Below, piece after piece: positions 1-7,889 of a stretch of 10,477 nt of DNA. A program made the translations under genes and the position numbers. Every line of letters begins with the position of its first letter. Position 1 is the first letter of the stretch. Under the pieces are notes generated by a model, which was not told the origin of the DNA, did not search any database, and was given only the letters and a program-made list of their open reading frames with translations. This stretch comes from Alistipes sp. (GTDB lineage: Bacteria > Bacteroidota > Bacteroidia > Bacteroidales > Rikenellaceae), in NCBI GenBank assembly GCA_017560305.1, contig JAFYOF010000112.1, positions 1 to 10,477 on the forward strand, in the 5' to 3' direction.

Positions 1-558
1 ACTCTCGACCCATTGGCGACTGGCGTTCTGCTGGTCTGCATCGGCAAGGCAACCAAGATGGTGAACGCACTACAGGCCGAGGAGAAGGAGTACATTGCCG
101 AACTGGAGTTGGGCGCATCGACCCCAAGTTACGATATGGAGCACCCCATCGACCAGCGCTACCCCACCGAACATATCACCCGCGAGATGATTGAGCAGGC
201 GCTCGTTGCCCTCACCGGTGAACGCCTTCAGGCGCCACCCATCTACTCGGCAAAGAAGGTCGAGGGTGTGCGTGCCTATGAGTTTGCGCGCGCGGGCGAG
301 CAGGTAGAGCTGAAGAAGGCTTTAATCAACATCTACGAGATGGAGATTCTCGACTTGCAGATGCCTTACCTGAAAATCAGAGTCCGTTGCAGCAAGGGAA
401 CATACATCCGCTCGCTGGCTCACGAGATAGGCGAAATGGTGCAGAGCGGAGCATACCTCCGTTCACTCCGCCGCACCCGAAGTGGCGGTTTTACAGCCGA
501 AAATGCGTGGAATTTGCAGAATTTTCTCGAAAATTTAGGGGAGAGTGAAACAAAATAG
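1..558 (+). CDS. truB: tRNA pseudouridine(55) synthase TruB, 5'-truncated by the window edge
   Basis: TruB converts uridine 55 in the T-loop of tRNAs to pseudouridine in the cytoplasm. The reading frame is open from base 1, so the gene starts outside the window; 185 residues and the stop are present. The first visible residues are TLDPLATG, the family's catalytic loop, and the aspartate at bases 7-9 corresponds to the catalytic Asp of TruB. Two further family blocks follow: QAPPIYSAKKVEGVRAYEFA, and CSKGTYIRSLAHEIGE, which contacts the RNA. In the second block most homologs have an aspartate pair or Arg-Asp before the Ile/Leu-Gly, whereas this protein has His-Glu. It ends soon after the catalytic domain, with no room for the PUA-type tail of the longer E. 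coli enzyme. Downstream, queA follows after 59 bases; I know truB next to queA as a common arrangement in Bacteroidetes. Identity is very secure; the true start is unseen. Confidence 0.96.
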   Translation, partial: TLDPLATGVLLVCIGKATKMVNALQAEEKEYIAELELGASTPSYDMEHPIDQRYPTEHITREMIEQALVALTGERLQAPPIYSAKKVEGVRAYEFARAGEQVELKKALINIYEMEILDLQMPYLKIRVRCSKGTYIRSLAHEIGEMVQSGAYLRSLRRTRSGGFTAENAWNLQNFLENLGESETK

Positions 559-580
559 CGAATTTTTCGTATAATTAATT

Positions 581-588
581 GATATTTG
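581..588 (+). promoter_or_regulatory. Possible -7 element for queA (weak)
   Basis: GATATTTG differs by one base from the Bacteroidetes -7 consensus TAnnTTTG and lies 29 bases before the queA ATG. No convincing -33 TTG is seen at the usual 19-21 base distance. queA could equally be transcribed from upstream of truB. Confidence 0.3.
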
Positions 589-617
589 TGTCTTTCACAC
601 TTTACGAAAAGTATATT

Positions 618-1667
618 ATGAAGTTATCGCAGTACGGATATGAGCTTACACCAGAGATGCTCGCCAAGTATCCCGCAGACAATCGTGACGAGTCACGACT
701 TATGGTAGTTAACCGTGCCACTGGCACTATCGAACACCGCATCTTCAAAGATATCATTGAATATTTCGATGAGAAGGATTTGTTCCTGTTCAACGACACC
801 AAGGTATTCCCTGCACGCCTCTATGGTAACAAGGAGAAGACTGGTGCCGAGATTGAGATTTTCCTTCTGCGCGAGCTCAACAGCGAACTCCGCTTGTGGG
901 ATGTTATCGTTGACCCAGCCCGCAAAATCCGTATCGGTAACAAGCTCTACTTCGGTGAGGATGATATGATGGGCGCTGAGGTGATTGACAACACCACTTC
1001 ACGCGGTCGTACCCTTCGCTTCCTCTTCGACGGCTCTTACGAGGAGTTCAAGGAGGCACTCTTCCGCCTTGGCGAGACTCCACTCCCACGCTGGGTGAGA
1101 GAGAAGGTTGAGCCAGAGGATGCTGAGCGTTACCAGACTATTTTCGCAAAGAACGAGGGTGCTGTGGCAGCACCTACTGCAGGTATGCACTTCTCAAAGC
1201 ACCTGCTCAAGCGTATGGAAATCAAGGGCATCGAGAGCGGTTTCATCACCCTGCACGCTGGCTTGGGTAACTTCCGCTCGGTGGATGTCGAGGACCTCTC
1301 GAAGCACAAGATGGATTCCGAGCAGTTCTTCGTAACGGAGCAGACTGCCGAGTTGGTGAACTCTACAAAGCGCTCGGGTCACAAGGTGGTGGCTATCGGT
1401 ACTACCGTTATGCGTACCATCGAGACTGCCGTATCGACTGGCGGTATGATCAAGGCTATGGAGGGCTGGACCAACAAGTTCATCTTCTCGCCATACGACT
1501 TCTCGGTTGCCAACGCTATGGTAACGAACTTCCAGTTGCCAGAGTCAACTCAGTTGATGATGATTTGCGCATTCGGTGGTTACGACCTGATTATGCATGC
1601 CTACGATGTGGCAGCCAAGGAGGGTTATCGCTTTGGTACTTACGGTGATGCGATGCTGATTCTCTAA
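618..1667 (+). CDS. queA: S-adenosylmethionine:tRNA ribosyltransferase-isomerase QueA
   Basis: QueA transfers and isomerises the ribosyl group of S-adenosylmethionine onto preQ1 at position 34 of tRNAs Asp, Asn, His and Tyr, giving epoxyqueuosine, the penultimate step of queuosine synthesis. The protein has 349 residues, within the family's usual size of about 340-356. Family blocks visible in order are [15 protein letters not shown] (residues 56-70), [20 protein letters not shown], the strongly conserved APTAGMHF (185-192), and a C-terminal [11 protein letters not shown] chose the ATG at 618: a longer frame opens with TTG at 579, but its 13 extra residues resemble no QueA and overlap the putative promoter. 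The N-terminus [20 protein letters not shown] matches the family. It follows truB by 59 bases on the same strand, so the two tRNA modification genes may be cotranscribed. No intrinsic terminator is evident in the 93 bases after the stop. Confidence 0.97.
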   Translation: MKLSQYGYELTPEMLAKYPADNRDESRLMVVNRATGTIEHRIFKDIIEYFDEKDLFLFNDTKVFPARLYGNKEKTGAEIEIFLLRELNSELRLWDVIVDPARKIRIGNKLYFGEDDMMGAEVIDNTTSRGRTLRFLFDGSYEEFKEALFRLGETPLPRWVREKVEPEDAERYQTIFAKNEGAVAAPTAGMHFSKHLLKRMEIKGIESGFITLHAGLGNFRSVDVEDLSKHKMDSEQFFVTEQTAELVNSTKRSGHKVVAIGTTVMRTIETAVSTGGMIKAMEGWTNKFIFSPYDFSVANAMVTNFQLPESTQLMMICAFGGYDLIMHAYDVAAKEGYRFGTYGDAMLIL

Positions 1668-1729
1668 GGAGCCCCCGCCCGATAGAACCAATTAGCGACA
1701 AAGACACCTTAATATATAGAATTTTTTAT

Positions 1730-1737
1730 TATCTTTG
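1730..1737 (+). promoter_or_regulatory. Bacteroidetes -7 promoter element upstream of the GT5-like gene
   Basis: TATCTTTG matches TAnnTTTG exactly and is followed by CA, 23 bases before the ATG at 1761, in an AT-rich stretch. The -33 region (about 1707-1711) has no good TTG, so this rests on the -7 element and position alone. It would make the GT5-like/DUF4270 pair a transcription unit separate from queA. Confidence 0.55.
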
Positions 1738-1760
1738 CACTTTATTAAAACGCGAACTAT

Positions 1761-2567
1761 ATGGCTTCACGCAAAATACTATATGTTTGTCAGGAGATTA
1801 TGCCATACCTGCCAGAGACTGAGCTTTCGGCCCTGAGCCGTCAGTTGACGCAGGCGATGCAGGAGCACGGTAACGAGATTCGTACATTTATGCCTCGTTA
1901 CGGTTGTGTGAATGAGCGCCGCAACCAGCTGCACGAGGTTATCCGTCTGTCGGGTATGAACCTCATCATTGATGACAACGACCATCAGTTGATTATCAAG
2001 GTGGCTTCAATCCCTTCGGCACGCATACAGATTTACTTCATCGACAACGACGACTACTTCGCACGCAAGGCGGTGCTGACCGACAGCGAGGGTGTAGAGT
2101 TTGCCGACAACGACGAGCGCGCAATCTTCTTTGCCCGCGGCGTGTTGGAGACTGTAAAGAAACTCAACTGGACTCCTTCGATTGTTCACTGTATGGGTTG
2201 GATGTCGGCTGTTATGCCTATCTACCTGAAGAAGGTTTTCAACGACGACCCATTGTTCCGCGATGTGAAGGTTGTGGTTTCGTTGTGCGACGACCGCTTC
2301 ACCCAGCCGCTGGATGCAAACTTCAAGAACCGCATCGCAAACGAGGGCGTAGTAGACCCAAAACTCGAAGATTTAACACTCCCATCATACGAAAACCTCT
2401 ATCGTTTCGTTATTGATTATGCCGATGGCATCATTGTGACTTCGGCAAATGCAGACCCTGCGCTTGTGGAGTATGCTCGCCAGAGCGGCAAGCCTATGCT
2501 TGAGTATCAGGACCCTGCATCACCAGAGTGTTTCGATAATTATGACAGTTTCTATGAAAGTCTTTAG
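1761..2567 (+). CDS. Glycogen/starch synthase N-terminal domain (GT5)-like protein, probably not a functional synthase
   Basis: The 268-residue protein resembles the N-terminal Rossmann-like half of GlgA (starch synthase catalytic domain, GT5): an opening ILYVCQEIMPYL strand, RQLTQAMQEHGNEIRTFMPR (27-46, compare GlgA 'LP..L...GH.V...+P.+'), WTPSIVHCMGWMSAVMPIYL (about 137-156) in place of the GlgA 'P.vVHaHDWHtgl.p.yl' block, and a final YADGIIVTSANADPALVEYA. It ends there; a full GlgA is about 480 residues with a second nucleotide-sugar domain. The KTGGL motif (ADP-glucose-binding lysine) is replaced by PETEL (18-22), and HDWH by MGWM (145-148). Catalysis as a glycogen synthase is therefore unlikely; a structural or regulatory role is inference. 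It has no signal peptide and is presumably cytoplasmic. Its stop lies 14 bases inside the following lipoprotein gene, suggesting translational coupling. Databases would probably label it glycogen synthase; I consider that fold-based only. Confidence 0.82.
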   Translation: MASRKILYVCQEIMPYLPETELSALSRQLTQAMQEHGNEIRTFMPRYGCVNERRNQLHEVIRLSGMNLIIDDNDHQLIIKVASIPSARIQIYFIDNDDYFARKAVLTDSEGVEFADNDERAIFFARGVLETVKKLNWTPSIVHCMGWMSAVMPIYLKKVFNDDPLFRDVKVVVSLCDDRFTQPLDANFKNRIANEGVVDPKLEDLTLPSYENLYRFVIDYADGIIVTSANADPALVEYARQSGKPMLEYQDPASPECFDNYDSFYESL

Positions 2568-4158
2568 TAGATTAAATAAGATTTTTATCGCGGTGACGCT
2601 CATCGCGGTGGCTGCAGTTGCCACTTTCAGCGGCTGTACCACCGTTGCCGACTACACACTCGGCGAGGAGTTCACCCCAGGTAACCAGCAGATGAAAATC
2701 CGCTATCGTCTCTACAAGGACGGTATGCTGAAGGAGTCAGAGCAGGCAACTACCGCTTGCAAGGTCTTTGAGACCCGCCTGTTCCGCACCGACTCAATCA
2801 TCTCATCTTCACTCTCGAATGTATACCTCGGCGCGCAGAACAATGCCCGCTTCGGTAATCGCCAGTTCAGCTTCGCTGGTCAGTTCCTCTACAACAAGAA
2901 TGTAGACGACTCGGTGGGCTTCGGCTACCGCCCGGTGCTCGACTCGGTGATGTTCATCTTTGCGGTGGATACATTCGCTGGTGACACTACAAAGCCTGTG
3001 AAGTACAACATCTTTGAACTCAAGGATGATTTGGTGGCAGCAGATGCAGAGGATACAATCTTCTACGCCAACTATGACGCTCGCTCGGAGGGTCATCTGG
3101 CAAGCGACGCAGAGCCTATCTTCACATTCTCGTTCCCTGACCCAGAGAACGGCGTCTACACAAAGGCAAAGTCAGTGCGTCTGAAGGAGACTGCTGCGAC
3201 AAAGGCATTTATGGACCGTCTGATGTGTAAGGGCAAGCTCGACGCAAATGGTCTTGCAAACAACAATGTGGAGGCCTACGAGAGCGACTCTGCATTCGTG
3301 TATAACTTCCCTGGCATCTACATCGAGGTTGCAGAGCAGCCAGAGGGTGAGGGCTCGGTATTCTCACTCTCAGCATCAAGCACAGGTATCCAGTTGCTGG
3401 GTCGTACGCGTAACGCAGGCTCGGATGCTGACATCCTGGCCGATACACTCGATATGTCGTTCACATTCCGCAACACAAACTACACTCGCGGAAGCCTTGT
3501 GGGCGCACAGAGCGTACACTACGACTTCACCGGCTCTGAGCTTGAGAACCTTGCAATCAACGAGGTTGACGAGAACCGTGACGAGACCACAATCGGCTAT
3601 ATCGATGGTTGCGGCGGTGTCTTCACAGAGGTTACCTTCATAGATGAGTTCCTCTACTCGTTGCGCAACCTCAGCAATGGCGACAAGACATTCGTGTCGG
3701 CCGCTATCAATCAGGCTGCATTGCGTCTCTACATCGAGGGTGCGGAGTATGACTACAACAACATCGACCCAATCCCAATGTCGGAGAAGCTCAACGCTTC
3801 GCTGCCACGCCTGGGAATCTACACCGATTACAAGACTCTCACACCAATCCCTGACTACCTCTACACTCAGGAGAGCTCGGGAATGGTTTACTATAACGGC
3901 TACATCAACCGCAGTCTTGCCTGCTACCAGATGAACATCTCATCATATATGCAGGCGCTGGTGAACGATGTGCTCAACCTCGAAGAGGAGGCTGACGGAA
4001 CACTCGACTTCGACAAGATGGATGTTCCCCGCACACTCTACATCGCACCAGGCGCATACGACCGCTTCTCGCTGTGCCGCTCAATAATCCAGGGTGGAGA
4101 CAACGAGTCAAACCCAGCAAGCGTTCAGTTGGATTTGACCTATACTCTTGTAAAATAA
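2554..4158 (+). CDS. DUF4270 family lipoprotein
   Basis: The product (534 residues from this start) has a basic N-terminus, a hydrophobic stretch (about 10-25) and a lipobox FSGC, so Cys28 is the predicted lipidated residue. A signal-peptidase-II lipoprotein of the cell envelope is therefore expected. The mature part begins TTVADYTLGEEFTPGNQQMK and is a long, beta-rich, Asp/Asn/Tyr-rich chain of the kind annotated DUF4270 in Bacteroidetes; its molecular function is unknown. I chose the ATG at 2554 because it gives a clean lipoprotein signal; ATG 2542 (four residues longer) is also possible. An in-frame opening at 2449 would put some 30 unrelated residues before the signal and is rejected. The gene overlaps the GT5-like gene by 14 bases in a different frame and is followed by a hairpin terminator. 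Codons are strongly biased to CCA, ACA and GCA. The family call comes from overall resemblance and gene context. Confidence 0.78.
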   Translation: MKVFSRLNKIFIAVTLIAVAAVATFSGCTTVADYTLGEEFTPGNQQMKIRYRLYKDGMLKESEQATTACKVFETRLFRTDSIISSSLSNVYLGAQNNARFGNRQFSFAGQFLYNKNVDDSVGFGYRPVLDSVMFIFAVDTFAGDTTKPVKYNIFELKDDLVAADAEDTIFYANYDARSEGHLASDAEPIFTFSFPDPENGVYTKAKSVRLKETAATKAFMDRLMCKGKLDANGLANNNVEAYESDSAFVYNFPGIYIEVAEQPEGEGSVFSLSASSTGIQLLGRTRNAGSDADILADTLDMSFTFRNTNYTRGSLVGAQSVHYDFTGSELENLAINEVDENRDETTIGYIDGCGGVFTEVTFIDEFLYSLRNLSNGDKTFVSAAINQAALRLYIEGAEYDYNNIDPIPMSEKLNASLPRLGIYTDYKTLTPIPDYLYTQESSGMVYYNGYINRSLACYQMNISSYMQALVNDVLNLEEEADGTLDFDKMDVPRTLYIAPGAYDRFSLCRSIIQGGDNESNPASVQLDLTYTLVK

Positions 4159-4177
4159 CGATTTAACAAAACACGGC

Positions 4178-4203
4178 AAACCTATGGAGCAACATAGGTT
4201 TTT
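4178..4203 (+). terminator. Intrinsic terminator after the DUF4270 gene
   Basis: A perfect 9-base stem AAACCTATG / CATAGGTTT with loop GAGCAA ends in a run of five T (4199-4203), 19 bases after the lipoprotein stop. The stem is AT-rich and the T-run short, so termination may be partial, allowing some read-through into topA, for which I see no clear promoter. Confidence 0.65.
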
Positions 4204-4229
4204 GTCGTATAAAAGAGATAAGATAGATA

Positions 4230-6542
4230 ATGCACGAAAACCTAGTCATCGTAGAGTCCCCTGCCAAGGCAAAGACCATTGAGAAGTTTTTGGGTAAGGA
4301 CTTTGTGGTAAAATCGAGCTTCGGACATATTAGAGACCTCTCGAAGAAGGGACTCGGAGTGAAGATTGATGAGCACTTCTACCCCGCTTACGAGATTCTG
4401 CCCGATAAGAAGAAAGTTGTGGAGGAGTTGTCAAAACTCGCAGCAAAGGTTGACACCGTATGGTTGGCATCCGATGAGGACCGCGAGGGAGAGGCTATCG
4501 CCTGGCACCTTGCCGAGGTGTTGAATCTGCCGGTGGACAAGACCAAACGAATTGTGTTCCACGAGATTACCAAGAACGCCATCCTTAACGCGATTGAGAG
4601 CCCCCGCACCATTGATATGAATCTGGTGAACGCCCAGCAGGCACGCCGTGTGCTGGACCGCATCGTAGGCTTCGAGCTTTCGCCCGTATTGTGGAAGAAG
4701 GTGAAGCCAGCACTCTCGGCAGGTCGTGTGCAGAGTGTGGCGGTGAGATTGATTGTTGAGCGCGAGCGCGAGATTATCTCGTTCAACTCTACCCCTTACT
4801 TCCGCGTGGTGGCTCACTTCTACCCTACCGGCGACGAGAGCAAGACCCTCTTCAAGGCTGAGCTCTCACACCGCTTCGAGACCAAGGAGGAGGCAAAGGC
4901 TATGCTGGAGAGTTGCATCGGCGCTACATTCACCGTATCGAAGGCCGAGGAGAAGCCTACAAAGCGCTACCCAGCAGCACCATTCACCACCTCTACATTG
5001 CAGCAGGAGGCTGGCAAGAAGCTCGGTATGAGCGTGGCGCAGACGATGAGCGTGGCACAGCACCTCTACGAGCAGGGTCTTATCACCTATATGCGTACCG
5101 ACTCGGTGAACCTCTCAGTGCAGGCTATCGCACAGTGCAAGCAGGAGATTACAAAGCTCTTCGGCGAGAAGTATTCATCGGCTCACAACTACAAGACAAA
5201 GACCAAGGGCGCACAGGAGGCTCACGAGGCTATCCGCCCATCATACATAGACCGCACCGAGATTGAGGGCACAGCGGCAGAGAAGCGTCTTTATGACCTT
5301 ATCTGGAAGCGCACCGTGGCGTCACAGATGGTGGCAGCCGAGGTGGACCGCACCACAATCGTCATCGACAAGAACGGCAGTGAGCATCAGTTCGTTGCCA
5401 ACGGAGAGGTTGTCCGCTTCGATGGCTTCCTGCGTCTGTACTCGGAGTCAATTGACGAGGACCAGCCAGCAGAGAGCACAGAGGCTATCCTGCCAAAGAT
5501 GCAGGTGGGCGACAGCGTAACAGCGCAGCAGATTGTGGCGACCGAGCGCTTCACTATGGCGCCAGCTCGCTACAATGAGGCATCGCTCGTAAAGCGCCTC
5601 GAGGAGCTCGGCATCGGTCGTCCTTCAACATACGCACCAACCATCACCACCATCATCAACCGTGGTTATGTGTTGAAGCAGAACAAGGAGGGTCAGAAGC
5701 GTCAGTACACTTCACTCACACTCTCATCTTCGGGCAAGATTGCCGAGAAGAGCCACACCGAGAGCTTCGGCAAGGAGAAGAACCGCTTGGCACCAACCGA
5801 CATCGGTATGGTGGTGAACGACTACCTTGAGTCGCAGTTCGCCGAGATTATGGACTACCACTTCACCGCAACCGTGGAGAAGGAGTTTGACCACATCGCA
5901 AATGGCGAGATGACCTGGCGCGAGATGATTACACGCTTCTACGCACCATTCCACACAATGGTCGACAAGGCTATCGAGACCCAGACCAACAAGGATGCGC
6001 AGACACGCTCACTCGGTATCGACCCAGAGTCGGGTATGGCCGTGAAGGCCCGTATCGGACGCTACGGTCCGATGGTTGAGATTGAGGCGAAGGATGGCGG
6101 CAAGAGCCGTTTCGCATCGCTCAAGAAGGGTCAGCTCATCGAGTCCATCACCTTGGAGGAGGCTTTGGAGTTGTTCTCATTGCCTCGCAACCTGGGCAGA
6201 TATGAGGGCGAGGATTTGATGGTCGGCATCGGCAAGTTCGGTCCTTATGTACGCTACGGAAACAACTTCGCTTCGCTGGCAAAGAGCGACGACCCATACA
6301 CTATCCAGTATGAGCGCGCCGTGGAGCTTCTCACCCAGCAGAAGCAGCAGGCAGCCGTGGCACAGGCTCCTATCAAGAGCTTTGCCGAGGATAAGGATAT
6401 GGTCATCAAGAATGGTCGCTATGGCGCATACATCGCCTACAAGGGCAAGAACTACCGCCTGCCATCAGGCAAGAAGCCCGAGGATTTGACATTCGAGGAG
6501 TGTATGACAATCGTAAACTCGCCAAAGAAGGGTAAGAAATAA
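4230..6542 (+). CDS. topA: DNA topoisomerase I (type IA)
   Basis: TopA relaxes negatively supercoiled DNA by passing a strand through a transient single-strand break. The 770-residue protein opens with the TOPRIM domain (ENLVIVESPAKAKTIEKFLG, then the metal-binding ASDEDREGEAIAWHL at about 80-94). Next come LSAGRVQSVAVRLIVERE (162-179), the active-site block GLITYMRTDSVNLS with nucleophile Tyr287 (codon 5088-5090), AQEAHEAIRP (328-337), and ARYNEASLVKRLEELGIGRP. The last ~175 residues lack the four-cysteine zinc fingers of E. coli TopA (one Cys only); they hold degenerate topoisomerase C-terminal repeats recognisable by RIGRYGPMVEI, GKFGPYVRYG and NGRYGAYIAYKGKNYRLP, ending in a lysine-rich tail. 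The ATG at 4230 gives the normal family N-terminus. It sits 71 bases after the lipoprotein gene, behind a hairpin, and 40 bases before the peptidase gene with no terminator between. Identity is secure. Confidence 0.98.
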   Translation: MHENLVIVESPAKAKTIEKFLGKDFVVKSSFGHIRDLSKKGLGVKIDEHFYPAYEILPDKKKVVEELSKLAAKVDTVWLASDEDREGEAIAWHLAEVLNLPVDKTKRIVFHEITKNAILNAIESPRTIDMNLVNAQQARRVLDRIVGFELSPVLWKKVKPALSAGRVQSVAVRLIVEREREIISFNSTPYFRVVAHFYPTGDESKTLFKAELSHRFETKEEAKAMLESCIGATFTVSKAEEKPTKRYPAAPFTTSTLQQEAGKKLGMSVAQTMSVAQHLYEQGLITYMRTDSVNLSVQAIAQCKQEITKLFGEKYSSAHNYKTKTKGAQEAHEAIRPSYIDRTEIEGTAAEKRLYDLIWKRTVASQMVAAEVDRTTIVIDKNGSEHQFVANGEVVRFDGFLRLYSESIDEDQPAESTEAILPKMQVGDSVTAQQIVATERFTMAPARYNEASLVKRLEELGIGRPSTYAPTITTIINRGYVLKQNKEGQKRQYTSLTLSSSGKIAEKSHTESFGKEKNRLAPTDIGMVVNDYLESQFAEIMDYHFTATVEKEFDHIANGEMTWREMITRFYAPFHTMVDKAIETQTNKDAQTRSLGIDPESGMAVKARIGRYGPMVEIEAKDGGKSRFASLKKGQLIESITLEEALELFSLPRNLGRYEGEDLMVGIGKFGPYVRYGNNFASLAKSDDPYTIQYERAVELLTQQKQQAAVAQAPIKSFAEDKDMVIKNGRYGAYIAYKGKNYRLPSGKKPEDLTFEECMTIVNSPKKGKK

Positions 6543-6582
6543 GGAAAAAGAATTACTATAAAACATTTAAAACTTTAAGATT

Positions 6583-7764
6583 ATGAAGAAATTTGCACTC
6601 GTAGCAGCCCTTTTGTTCGGTGTTGCTATCTCTGCTTTCGCGCAGGAGGGTTACCAGTTCACCGATAAGAAGATTATCGGCAAGACTGTGCCTATCACAA
6701 ACCAGTATCGTAGCGGTACTTGCTGGTGCTTCTCTACTCTCTCGTTCCTCGAGGAGGATATCATCGCTTTCGGCGGTGAGGAGATGACTTTCTCACAGAT
6801 GTGGATTGTTCGCCACGCTTACTTTGACAAGGCTGTGAAGTATGTTCGTCTGCACGGTAACCTCAACTTCGCTGTTGGTGGTGCTGCTCACGATGTTACA
6901 GAGTTGATTGCCAAGTATGGTATCGTTCCATTGGAGGCATACCCAGGTTACAACTATGGTACTACAATGCCTGAGTTCGGCGAGATTGAGAATGTATTGA
7001 AGGCTTATGTTGACGCTATCATCAAGAACGGCAACGGCAAGCTCACAACTGCTTGGATGAACGGTTTGAACGGCATCCTCGATGCTTACTTCGGTGTTCG
7101 CCCAGAGACATTCACTTACAATGGTAAGGAGTACACTCCAAAGTCTTTCGCAGAGTCATTGCCAGTGAAGATGGAGGACTACCTCGAGTTCTCATCATTC
7201 ACTCACCACCCATTCTACTCAACTTTCGCTCTTGAGGTACCAGACAACTGGATGTGGGGCGAGATGTACAACCTCCCACTCGAGGAGATGGTTGCTATCG
7301 TAGACGCTACTTTGGAGGCAGGTCACCCAGTTGCTTGGGGTACTGATGTAAGCGAGAAGGGCTTCAACGGCGGTAAGGCTATCGGCGTAATCCCAGCGGC
7401 TGTAGAGGACAACCTCATCGGCTCTGACGCTGAGAAGTGGGGCAAGCTCTCTGACGCAGAGAAGCGCGCAAAGATTAACAACCTGGAGGGTCCTATGAAG
7501 GAGAAGACCATCACTCAGGAGATGCGCCAGGAGGCTTTCGATAACTACGAGTCAACTGACGACCACGGTATGGTTATCGTAGGTACTGCTGAGGATCAGG
7601 CAGGCAACCCATTCTTCAAGGTTCAGAACTCTTGGGGTGAGAGCGGTCCTTACAAGGGCTTCTACTACTTCTCACGCCCATTCTTCGAGTACAAGACTAT
7701 GGACATTATGGTTCACAAGTCAATGGTACCAAAGGAGATTAAGAAGAAGTTGGGCTTGAAGTAA
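6583..7764 (+). CDS. Exported C1 family (bleomycin hydrolase/PepC-like) cysteine peptidase
   Basis: The 393-residue product starts with a signal peptide (MKK, hydrophobic core, AFA before Q21), so it should act in the periplasm or outside. The papain-type catalytic set is complete: Gln41 (oxyanion hole) and Cys47 in NQYRSGTCWCFSTLSFLEED, His328 in DDHGMVIVG, and Asn349 in KVQNSWGES. The long insert between Cys and His, with FTHHPFYSTFALEVPDNWMW and GHPVAWGTDVSEKGF, follows the C1B (bleomycin hydrolase/aminopeptidase C) layout, not short papains. It probably acts on peptides as an amino- or endopeptidase; the substrate is unknown. Residue 49, two after the nucleophile, is Cys where relatives have Ala, Ser or Leu. 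Codon choice (many GCT, GGT, ACT, GTT) differs from the neighbouring genes, which may reflect higher expression. It follows topA by 40 AT-rich bases and ends in a strong terminator. Confidence 0.9.
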   Translation: MKKFALVAALLFGVAISAFAQEGYQFTDKKIIGKTVPITNQYRSGTCWCFSTLSFLEEDIIAFGGEEMTFSQMWIVRHAYFDKAVKYVRLHGNLNFAVGGAAHDVTELIAKYGIVPLEAYPGYNYGTTMPEFGEIENVLKAYVDAIIKNGNGKLTTAWMNGLNGILDAYFGVRPETFTYNGKEYTPKSFAESLPVKMEDYLEFSSFTHHPFYSTFALEVPDNWMWGEMYNLPLEEMVAIVDATLEAGHPVAWGTDVSEKGFNGGKAIGVIPAAVEDNLIGSDAEKWGKLSDAEKRAKINNLEGPMKEKTITQEMRQEAFDNYESTDDHGMVIVGTAEDQAGNPFFKVQNSWGESGPYKGFYYFSRPFFEYKTMDIMVHKSMVPKEIKKKLGLK

Positions 7765-7786
7765 TTCGGTCACAAGATTCCATATA

Positions 7787-7818
7787 AAGGCTGCCGGCAA
7801 TTGTCGGCGGCCTTTTTT
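7787..7818 (+). terminator. Strong intrinsic terminator after the C1 peptidase gene
   Basis: A 10-base stem AAGGCTGCCG / CGGCGGCCTT (one T-G wobble) with an 8-base loop runs into six T (7813-7818), 22 bases after the stop. This is a textbook Rho-independent terminator and separates the peptidase gene from the lipoprotein operon. Confidence 0.93.
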
Positions 7819-7831
7819 GCGTTTTGCGATA

Positions 7832-7861
7832 TTGCATTTTCGGCGGGATTTTATTAACTTG
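7832..7861 (+). promoter_or_regulatory. Probable promoter for the hydrolase/TlpA operon
   Basis: TTG at 7832-7834, a 19-base spacer, and TTAACTTG at 7854-7861 (two mismatches to TAnnTTTG) give the Bacteroidetes -33/-7 layout. It lies just after the terminator and 28 bases before the ATG at 7890. The -7 match is imperfect; the call rests on position and spacing. Confidence 0.4.
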
Positions 7862-7889
7862 CAGTCGCAAAACTAAAACTATCTGTGCT

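Noticed and set aside
579..617. Upstream TTG start extending queA by 13 residues
   Set aside because: The extra residues do not resemble QueA, the TTG overlaps a likely -7 promoter element, and ATG 618 gives the normal N-terminus.
1668..1729. Terminator after queA
   Set aside because: No stem-loop with a T-run could be formed; the T-rich stretch before 1730 lacks a hairpin.
2449..2553. In-frame N-terminal extension of the DUF4270 lipoprotein
   Set aside because: It lies entirely within the GT5-like gene and would bury the lipoprotein signal behind some 35 unrelated residues.
2809..3448. Minus-strand and alternative-frame openings within the DUF4270 gene
   Set aside because: The products are low in recognisable structure and arise from the biased codons of the real gene; no start signals or motifs support them.
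7824..7889. In-frame extension of the alpha/beta hydrolase
   Set aside because: The extension overlaps the probable promoter and would displace the lipoprotein signal peptide from the N-terminus.
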